Of a DNA stretch of 11,354 nucleotides, positions 1 to 5,151 are shown piece after piece. The DNA comes from Candidatus Methanocomedens sp. GTDB taxonomy: Archaea > Halobacteriota > Methanosarcinia > Methanosarcinales > Methanocomedenaceae. The notes under the pieces were generated by a model, which saw only the letters and a list, made by a program, of their open reading frames with translations, had not been told where the DNA came from and did not search any database. The number at the start of each line of letters is the position of its first letter. Position 1 is the stretch's first letter. Made by a program: the position numbers and the translations under genes. The stretch spans positions 1 to 11,354 of the forward strand of contig PYCK01000037.1 of NCBI GenBank assembly GCA_009649835.1, in the 5' to 3' direction.

Positions 1-62
1 TTGTTGGCATCGAAGTGTTTACTATCATTCAGCACTATTAGAATTTGAGGTATGAAAGTAGA
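1..62 (+). other. Leader of the first gene; possible tail of an upstream gene
   Basis: All three forward frames are open from the window edge and close at stops at 39-41, 46-48 and 53-55. The carboxy end of an upstream gene could therefore lie here, but the frame cannot be decided from so few codons. A GAGGT at 47-51 is the likely ribosome binding site for the ATG at 63. I see no convincing TATA box. Confidence 0.3.
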
Positions 63-785
63 ATGGTACATGAGATTATTCAGGCACAGTGTCCCAATTG
101 TTCACCACATGAACCTGTGCCCCACGATATACTGAAAGAAAAACCTGACATATTGATAAAATGTACACTGTGTGGTACAATCCATCCTTATTACTCAGAA
201 AAAAAGAAGAAAACAAATATCAGGGTAGTTATCAGTGCAGGCGATAGCTCCACTACAAGTACAATTGTCCAGGAAAGTGATGAGATCATATCCGTGGATG
301 ATGAGTTCATAGTGGAAAGCGGACCCGAAGGCGAAGCCAGTTTTGTGCTGGTCACATCAATTGAATCAGGCGACAAACGGGTAAATAGTGCCAGGGCCGA
401 TGAGATCGATACAATATGGACCCGCCATACGGATACAGTCACGACCAAGATATCCATCACACGAGGCTGGCAGACAGAATCTATTGAAATGGAAGTGCCT
501 GGTGAACGGGAGTTCACAATCGGGGAAATGTTGTCTTCAGGATCTAACAGGTTCGTAATAAAAAAGATAAAGGTACGCGATGGGCAATTCTTTAAAAGGA
601 ACGGGGAATGTGTTATGGCAAAATACATCAAACGTATCTTTGCCGACTCCTCAGAACGGATGGAATGGTTAAGGGATTACAAAAAGACCGGTAAAAAAAG
701 ACCTGGTAAACCCCGTTTTGGCGGACCTGTAATCAAACCACGGGGGCCTTCAACATGGACTTTGAAAAGGAAAGAAGGCAACTAA
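63..785 (+). CDS. HVO_0476 family archaeal zinc-finger protein (COG1326-like)
   Basis: This is a 240-residue soluble protein resembling the uncharacterised archaeal HVO_0476 zinc-finger family. A four-cysteine zinc site lies at the N-terminus (CPNC at residues 10-13 and CTLC at 34-37). A basic linker (EKKKK) follows, then a beta-rich middle of about 160 residues, and a very basic C-terminal tail (about 208-240) rich in Lys, Arg, Gly and Pro. The zinc knuckle and basic tail suggest nucleic-acid or ribosome contact, but the biochemical role is unknown. I chose the ATG at 63, preceded by GAGGT at 47-51, over a TTG at 45 in the same frame. The start of the TTG overlaps that motif. The 3' end overlaps the methyltransferase gene by 31 bases, so the two are probably co-transcribed and translationally coupled. 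As I recall, haloarchaeal relatives also sit near pcm genes, which would make the linkage conserved. Confidence 0.8.
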   Translation: MVHEIIQAQCPNCSPHEPVPHDILKEKPDILIKCTLCGTIHPYYSEKKKKTNIRVVISAGDSSTTSTIVQESDEIISVDDEFIVESGPEGEASFVLVTSIESGDKRVNSARADEIDTIWTRHTDTVTTKISITRGWQTESIEMEVPGEREFTIGEMLSSGSNRFVIKKIKVRDGQFFKRNGECVMAKYIKRIFADSSERMEWLRDYKKTGKKRPGKPRFGGPVIKPRGPSTWTLKRKEGN

Positions 786-1393
786 TAAATGGATTAAGAT
801 CAAGGTATCCGGAAATCCGGGACAGGGTTCTTGATGCAATGGTACGTGTGCCCAGGCACAGTTTCATGCATGAAAGTGAGCAGAGGTTCGCATATGCGGA
901 CAATCCGCTTTCGATCGGGGAGGGACAGACCATATCCGCACCACATATGGTTGCCATAATGTGTAACCTGCTGGAGCTTGAGCCCGGGCAGAAAGTGCTG
1001 GAAGTGGGAGGGGGTTGCGGATATCATGCTGCTGTCATGGCCGAACTGGTCCGTCCGGGCGGACATGTATATACAATTGAACGTATCCCATCACTGGCCG
1101 CGTTTGCAAGAAAAAACCTGGCCAATGCCGGATATGAAGATGTAACTGTCATAATCGAGGACGGCAGCGAGGGATTGCCCGCACTTGCTCCTTTTGACAG
1201 GATATCTGTGGCGTGTTCTGCGCCTGAAGTGCCTGAGGTCCTGGTCGAACAACTGGCAGCAGGTGGAAAGATGGTGATACCTGTGGGCCGTTACATGCAG
1301 GAACTTTACCTGGTCACGAAATCAAACGGCGTAAAAAAAGAAGCAATGGGTGGGGTCGTGTTTGTACCCCTGGTTGGAAAATACGGATTCTGA
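755..1393 (+). CDS. pcm: Protein-L-isoaspartate O-methyltransferase
   Basis: This cytoplasmic enzyme uses S-adenosylmethionine to methylate L-isoaspartyl residues in damaged proteins, starting their repair to aspartate. The 212-residue length matches the family (about 210). The family signature GQTISAP (57-63) includes Ser61, at the usual substrate-site position. The SAM-binding motif I is VLEVGGGCGYHAA (81-93), where GGG replaces the commoner GTG. Motif post-I is VYTIER (105-110), an EDGSEGLP segment (135-142) follows, and the family's C-terminal block (LVEQLAAGGKMVIPVG, 163-178) is intact. The ATG at 755 follows a G-rich stretch (742-746) that could serve as ribosome binding site inside the upstream gene. 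The 31-base overlap with the zinc-finger gene supports one operon. No internal stop or missing motif is seen. Confidence 0.95.
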   Translation: MDFEKERRQLINGLRSRYPEIRDRVLDAMVRVPRHSFMHESEQRFAYADNPLSIGEGQTISAPHMVAIMCNLLELEPGQKVLEVGGGCGYHAAVMAELVRPGGHVYTIERIPSLAAFARKNLANAGYEDVTVIIEDGSEGLPALAPFDRISVACSAPEVPEVLVEQLAAGGKMVIPVGRYMQELYLVTKSNGVKKEAMGGVVFVPLVGKYGF

Positions 1394-1421
1394 TTCAAAT
1401 AATGAATTTGATACCACGGAC

Positions 1422-1466
1422 CAATCACATCCCTTACAATCACATCTTTTACAATCATATCCTTTA
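1422..1466 (+). repeat. Three tandem 15-nt repeats in the nre leader
   Basis: Three consecutive 15-nt units lie at 1422-1436, 1437-1451 and 1452-1466, with the consensus CAATCAYATCYYTTA. Unit 2 differs from unit 1 at two positions, and unit 3 differs from unit 1 at two. They fill the gap between pcm and nre. The last unit runs into a TTTAAT that could be the nre TATA element. They could be regulator-binding sites or simple slippage products. Confidence 0.75.
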
Positions 1467-1470
1467 ATGT
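1461..1470 (+). promoter_or_regulatory. Possible TATA element for nre
   Basis: The AT-rich CCTTTAATG lies about 30 bases upstream of the nre ATG at 1495. With the usual archaeal spacing of about 25 bases, transcription would begin almost at the start codon. That fits the absence of any Shine-Dalgarno motif before it (leaderless or nearly so). This is pattern only. Confidence 0.3.
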
Positions 1471-1494
1471 AGCCGCCCTCCCATATATCTGAAC

Positions 1495-2703
1495 ATGCCT
1501 TCGCTGTGTGTATCCTGTAAAGGGAAGGGGCTGTGCGGCCGTCCTGCCTGCCCCATACTTGAGAGGTTCAAGTCACTTGGCACAACTGCCAAGCTTTCTG
1601 ATAACATTTTTGGTGCATCTCCACCCTCGGTCTTTGTAGGACGGTACGGGTATCCGCAGGTATCTGCGGGACCACTGATACCGCCTGAGGTCACGGCCAG
1701 TGATGCTGCTGTCTATGACAGTCCGGGCTCATGGAACAACTTGGGTATCAGGGATATCGTGGGACTCAGGTCCAGCCTGGTCAGGTCAAATATGAAGTTC
1801 AATGTCAAGGATGCTTCAAATCCTGATACCATGCTGCAAAAGACCCAGGAACTGGCATTATCTGAAAAACCTGTAGATACAGAGGTGTGGTTCAGCAAGG
1901 TGCCCCGTGTGGGACTGCGTTTCGATGGCGTACTCTCGCCCATGGGCCCGGCCGGAGAGGTTACAAAGCTGGATATAGCCCAGAACCCGGTAGTACCCAG
2001 GCAGGTGGATAAAGCAGTAAGTGATACCGATGCCAGGGCTGTGGATGAGATCGAGGAACTCTATAACGCAGATATCACTGTGGATCACATTAACAGGTTG
2101 CTTTCTATCGGACTGCTGGGAAAACAGCGCAAGATCGTGCCCACCCGCTGGTCCATCACTGCCACAGATGATATGGTCGGGAAGATGTTGATCGATGAGA
2201 TCCGATATTTCCCTGAGGTGAATGATATCCTGCTGTACAGCGGGGGATTGCACGGGAACCACTTCGAGATACTGGTGTTTCCAGGGGCCTTTGCGTACGA
2301 ATTAATAGAGATATGGATGCCAAAGGCTGTATGGTCAACCGGGGCAACTTCGGTAGAATCGGATTGGGAGGACTATGGCGGCAAGAAAGGATACTCGAAC
2401 CTGGGAGGCGGGTATTATGCGGCACGCCTGCCTGTGCTGGAGCACCTGCACCGGATGCGCCGCAGTGCCAATGTGTTCGCGATCAGGGAAATTACGCCCG
2501 ATTACTGGGCGCCCCTGGGGGTATGGGTGGTCAGGGAAGCTGCAAGGGAAGCAGTGTCATCGGTCCCGGTGAGGTTTGATTCCGTTAACGATGCACTGGA
2601 TGATATGTCTTTGCGGATAAATACCGTTAGCGAGATGTGGCGACCCGAATCAAAACTGCTGGACAGGAAGATGAACCAGAAGAGATTAATGGATTTTCTT
2701 TAG
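1495..2703 (+). CDS. nreA: DNA repair protein NreA-like with C-terminal PCNA-binding motif
   Basis: This 402-residue archaeal Nre protein has the family's N- and C-terminal domains (DUF650/DUF651 type). The N-terminus carries a compact cysteine cluster, CVSCKGKGLCGRPACP (C5, C8, C14, C19), which probably binds zinc. Nearby is the family-like block ASPPSVFVGRYGYPQVSAGP (about 41-60). The last eight residues, QKRLMDFL (395-402), form a canonical PIP box (Q-x-x-L-x-x-F-L), predicting binding to the sliding clamp PCNA. In Haloferax, Nre proteins have been linked to DNA-damage repair and to PCNA through a C-terminal motif of this kind. No SD motif precedes the ATG, so translation may be near-leaderless. 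It ends in TAG. The gene stands alone between two intergenic gaps, though read-through from pcm is possible. Confidence 0.92.
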   Translation: MPSLCVSCKGKGLCGRPACPILERFKSLGTTAKLSDNIFGASPPSVFVGRYGYPQVSAGPLIPPEVTASDAAVYDSPGSWNNLGIRDIVGLRSSLVRSNMKFNVKDASNPDTMLQKTQELALSEKPVDTEVWFSKVPRVGLRFDGVLSPMGPAGEVTKLDIAQNPVVPRQVDKAVSDTDARAVDEIEELYNADITVDHINRLLSIGLLGKQRKIVPTRWSITATDDMVGKMLIDEIRYFPEVNDILLYSGGLHGNHFEILVFPGAFAYELIEIWMPKAVWSTGATSVESDWEDYGGKKGYSNLGGGYYAARLPVLEHLHRMRRSANVFAIREITPDYWAPLGVWVVREAAREAVSSVPVRFDSVNDALDDMSLRINTVSEMWRPESKLLDRKMNQKRLMDFL

Positions 2704-2711
2704 GATTGTGC

Positions 2712-2773
2712 AAATGAAAATACAAATAAAGACATAACTAAAAATGAAAATACAAAGTCAAGAAAATGAAAAT
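2712..2773 (+). repeat. Short direct repeats AAATGAAAATACAAA downstream of nre
   Basis: An exact 15-mer, AAATGAAAATACAAA, occurs at 2712-2726 and again at 2742-2756. A 10-base partial copy (AAATGAAAAT) lies at 2764-2773. The two full copies are exactly 30 bases apart. The stretch is very A-rich and has no plausible reading frame. It immediately precedes the large inverted repeat. Confidence 0.7.
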
Positions 2774-2777
2774 TTCA

Positions 2778-2837
2778 GACAGGATTTACAGGATATACAG
2801 GATTGGATCGTATCCTGTCAATCCTGTAAATCCTGTC
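2778..2837. repeat. 26-bp inverted repeat made of 9-nt ACAGGATnn units
   Basis: The arms at 2778-2803 and 2812-2837 are reverse complements at 24 of 26 positions, separated by the 8-base loop TGGATCGT. Each arm is itself three 9-nt tandem units (ACAGGATTT, ACAGGATAT, ACAGGATTG on the left). As RNA this would fold into one long hairpin on either strand. Similar ACAGGATTT-type units recur as dispersed repeats in many prokaryotic genomes, to my recollection. It could be a miniature mobile or REP-like element. It lacks a T tract, which argues against a classical terminator. No coding sequence spans it. Confidence 0.9.
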
Positions 2838-2906
2838 AAAAGATTTGATTGAAACTAAGAAAATTACCTATGTTGATATCGAAATGCGTTTATACTTTCC
2901 TATACG

Positions 2907-2922
2907 TTAAAAAATATTAAAT
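2907..2922 (+). promoter_or_regulatory. Possible TATA region for the M50 protease gene
   Basis: The AT-rich block 2907-2922 (core AAAAATATTAAAT) lies 26-41 bases upstream of the ATG at 2948, a plausible place for an archaeal TATA box with a short leader. A second AT-rich motif, TTTATACTTT, lies at 2889-2898. Confidence 0.35.
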
Positions 2923-2947
2923 CATAGTATACTCATAGGTTCTTTCT

Positions 2948-3664
2948 ATGCCTGAAATTGAACAGTCCCAGGTGAGCGGCCTTGAAGAAGTACATTTCCA
3001 GACCGTGCGCTCGAAAAAAATGGCCATATTCAATACCAGCAGTACTGAATTAAAACATCTGTTCATTGCCTGGGTGGCAATATCATATGCATTCGCCATT
3101 TTGATCGCATGGATTGAACTGGGTAATAGAAGGCCCACGAGCTCTCAGATATTGGGGTCTTCTCAGATATTGGGGTCGAATATCACCGACCTGTTCATAA
3201 TCTCCCTGGTCACGGTGGGTATATCCTTTATTTTCCATGAAATGGGGCACAAGTTCGTTGCCCAGCAGTACGGTGCATGGGCCGAGTTCAGGATGAGTTT
3301 CGGGATGCTGCTGCTGGCTATTTACATGGCATGGCAGATCGGTATCCTGTTTGCAGCACCCGGGGCCGTGCAGATATTCGGACCTCATATTACCAAAAAA
3401 CAATACGGTAAGATCGCTGCCTCTGGTCCTGTGATGAACCTGTTTTTGGCTTTTGCTTTCATGCCGCTGTTAACTGATACCGGGTTTTTATACGATATAG
3501 GTCGCCTGGGTGTGATCATCAACCTGCTGCTGGCAGGATTCAATATGCTGCCGATCAGCGTACTGGACGGTCGCAAGGTGCTGGCATGGAATCCGATCGT
3601 ATATATCGGGTTGTTCATGACAATAATTGTTGTAGGTATGTTCTCTGTTGCCATATTGACATAA
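2948..3664 (+). CDS. M50 (site-2-protease-like) membrane zinc metalloprotease
   Basis: This 238-residue integral membrane protein has the two M50 hallmarks. HEMGH at 97-101 supplies the zinc-binding histidines (H97, H101) and catalytic Glu98. The NMLPISVLDG block at 199-208 supplies the third zinc ligand (Asp207). About six hydrophobic segments lie near 38-57, 82-100, 118-138, 158-175, 187-200 and 216-236. There is no PDZ or CBS domain, so it is a minimal family member. Such enzymes cleave transmembrane helices, often to release regulators, but the substrate here is unknown. A weak AGGT (2937-2940) precedes the ATG; an internal Met25 is a less likely start. An 18-bp in-frame duplication doubles SQILGS between helices 1 and 2. 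Flanking gaps on both sides suggest a single-gene unit. Confidence 0.88.
   Translation: MPEIEQSQVSGLEEVHFQTVRSKKMAIFNTSSTELKHLFIAWVAISYAFAILIAWIELGNRRPTSSQILGSSQILGSNITDLFIISLVTVGISFIFHEMGHKFVAQQYGAWAEFRMSFGMLLLAIYMAWQIGILFAAPGAVQIFGPHITKKQYGKIAASGPVMNLFLAFAFMPLLTDTGFLYDIGRLGVIINLLLAGFNMLPISVLDGRKVLAWNPIVYIGLFMTIIVVGMFSVAILT
3143..3178 (+). repeat. In-frame 18-bp tandem duplication inside the protease gene
   Basis: Units 3143-3160 and 3161-3178 differ only at the last base. They encode a doubled SQILGS in the loop between the first two predicted membrane segments. The near identity points to a recent duplication that keeps the reading frame. Confidence 0.85.
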
Positions 3665-3740
3665 GAATGGAAAAGACATCACTCCTGCAATAATTAACAA
3701 ATAATCACTTATATTTTCGATTTGCTGATCGATTCCAGTA

Positions 3741-3760
3741 AGACTTTTATAGTTTAAACA
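3741..3760 (+). promoter_or_regulatory. Possible TATA element for the marker 9 gene
   Basis: The segment CTTTTATAGTTTAAACA sits about 65-75 bases upstream of the TTG start at 3821. With usual archaeal spacing, the transcript would begin near 3775 and have a leader of about 45 bases that includes the SD motif at 3807-3812. An alternative AT-rich site is TTATATTTT near 3710-3718. Confidence 0.3.
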
Positions 3761-3806
3761 ATCTGGAAGATTCCTGAAAAAATTCGAATTACCATTCACA
3801 TTGCCT

Positions 3807-3812
3807 GTGAGG
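3807..3812 (+). promoter_or_regulatory. Ribosome binding site deciding a TTG start
   Basis: GTGAGG ends eight bases before the TTG at 3821, normal archaeal spacing. The conserved barrel begins only about 20 residues in (PIALAPMAGITD), and no ATG exists between 3821 and that block in this frame. This makes TTG the likely true start. Confidence 0.7.
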
Positions 3813-3820
3813 AATCATAA

Positions 3821-4957
3821 TTGAACACAGAACTGATTGAACCATTCGATCTGAGAATCGGATATCTTACTCCAAAAAACCCTATTGCTCTTGCCCCTAT
3901 GGCAGGTATTACCGACAGCAATTTTGCAAAACAGTTCACTGACCATGCCGGACTGGTGGTACTGGGCGGTTATAACCTGGATGATAGTACAAACGATGCT
4001 GCAAAAAGAATTGCCCAGCGCGGGCGCAGTGAGTTCGTAACAGATTCACCAATGGAATTCCTGACATCTGAACTGGAAACAATTACTGGTAACTCAGATG
4101 ATTGTGCTGTCCTTGTTAATGTCAGGGCGGCAGATATCGATGCATATGTCGAGGCTGCCCGTATCGCTAAAAAATACGGGGCAGGTATTGAAATAAATGC
4201 ACACTGCCGCCAGCCCGAGATAATGGAACTGGGCGCAGGTCAATCCCTGCTGGAACATCCTGATACCCTGCGCGAGATCATTGAGGCGGTCAAGGGTACA
4301 GGAGTTGTAGTCTCAGTCAAGATCAGGGCCAATGTGGTTGACGACCTGATGACTGCCTATATGATTGAAAAGGCGGGTGCCCATATCATCCATATCGATG
4401 CCGTGGGCAGAAATGGGGCTGACGTCAATCTCATAAAAAGGATACGCAACATTACATCCCTGTTTATTATTGGTAACAATTCGATCGTTGATTATTCTGG
4501 AGCCAAGTCCATGTTCTCCAGGGGTGCTGATATGGTCTCTGCTGCCAGGGCAGTATTAAAAGAACCCAACACCCTGCGGTTCCTTGTGGACCAGATCACC
4601 TCATACCAGATGACCACAGGCTGGTATAATTCGCCAAAGCACATATGCGGCGGCGGGGACCTGCGGGCACTGGCTTTTTGCTGCCTGCCAGTAAAACCCT
4701 GTGCAGTTCACAATGCCCTTAACCAGATCGGTATGTCAGCCGAGGAGTTTACAAAGCTGAAACTGCAAATAGTGGAGGGCACACTCCTGGAATATGGGGA
4801 TAGTACCTGTTTCGGCAGCATGGCATGGTGCTGCAAGATCACCAAACCATGTTTCTTAAGGGACGGCGTGCTGGAAGTGGTGGGTCTTTCTGATATAGAC
4901 TTTATGCGTCTTAAAAAGCAGATGTCTGAAGAAATACTGGCACACCGAAAGCGATAA
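3821..4957 (+). CDS. Methanogenesis marker protein 9: Dus-like TIM barrel fused to an eight-cysteine domain
   Basis: This 378-residue protein has two parts. Residues about 10-260 resemble the dihydrouridine synthase/NifR3 flavoprotein barrel. The opening is IALAPMAGITDSNFA (22-36). Cys129, in NAHCRQPE, stands where Dus enzymes have their catalytic Cys. VSVKIR (164-169) has the FMN-site Lys167, and GADMVSAARAVL (235-246) resembles the phosphate-binding end. Residues 276-344 hold exactly eight cysteines (C276, 287, 288, 294, 330, 337, 338, 344), including FCCLPVKPC and WCCKITKPC. These match the methanogenesis marker 9 domain (TIGR03277 as I recall), described as confined to methanogens, with some members carrying this same N-terminal barrel. 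The cysteines probably bind metal or a cluster. The function is unknown; RNA modification or cofactor maturation linked to methane metabolism is inference. The start is TTG with a good SD, and the gene is flanked by gaps. Confidence 0.9.
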   Translation: MNTELIEPFDLRIGYLTPKNPIALAPMAGITDSNFAKQFTDHAGLVVLGGYNLDDSTNDAAKRIAQRGRSEFVTDSPMEFLTSELETITGNSDDCAVLVNVRAADIDAYVEAARIAKKYGAGIEINAHCRQPEIMELGAGQSLLEHPDTLREIIEAVKGTGVVVSVKIRANVVDDLMTAYMIEKAGAHIIHIDAVGRNGADVNLIKRIRNITSLFIIGNNSIVDYSGAKSMFSRGADMVSAARAVLKEPNTLRFLVDQITSYQMTTGWYNSPKHICGGGDLRALAFCCLPVKPCAVHNALNQIGMSAEEFTKLKLQIVEGTLLEYGDSTCFGSMAWCCKITKPCFLRDGVLEVVGLSDIDFMRLKKQMSEEILAHRKR

Positions 4958-4971
4958 ATAGTAATTTTAAA

Positions 4972-5038
4972 CAGGAAACATCCTGATCATGAACAATGAT
5001 AAGAGTGAAAACCAGTCATACTTTTAGGCGTATTTTTT
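4972..5038 (+). terminator. Possible terminator region after the marker 9 gene
   Basis: A small stem CAGGA/TCCTG (4972-4976 with 4981-4985, four-base loop) follows the stop by 14 bases, and a six-T run lies at 5033-5038. Archaeal termination mostly needs only a T-rich tract, so the T run may be the effective part. The evidence is weak. Confidence 0.25.
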
Positions 5039-5102
5039 CAAAACTTTGATGATTCAATACATCATTAAAGAAATTGAGCAATTAACCCGATTATTGGATT
5101 GA

Positions 5103-5112
5103 CCTATATTAT
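5103..5112 (+). promoter_or_regulatory. Possible TATA element for the sensor kinase
   Basis: CCTATATTAT lies about 45 bases before the ATG at 5152. This predicts a start near 5133-5138 and a leader of under 20 bases. The 194-base gap 4958-5151 holds nothing else I can name. Confidence 0.3.
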
Positions 5113-5151
5113 GGTGGTATCACAATAAAAAAGGAAGAAAATTTTTCACTG

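Noticed and set aside
45..62. TTG start giving six extra residues on the zinc-finger protein
   Set aside because: The TTG codon overlaps the likely SD GAGGT; the ATG at 63 is better placed.
191..631. Long minus-strand open frame opposite the zinc-finger gene
   Set aside because: The translation is Ser/Ile/Val-rich with no family motif, and the plus-strand frame carries clear zinc motifs. It is a shadow.
1391..1416. Small inverted repeat TCAAAT/ATTTGA right after pcm as a terminator
   Set aside because: The stem is only six AT-rich pairs with no T run; too weak to call.
2843..2856. GATTTGATTGAAAC, resembling the 3' end of many archaeal CRISPR repeats
   Set aside because: It occurs once, with no regularly spaced copies and no spacers; there is no array.
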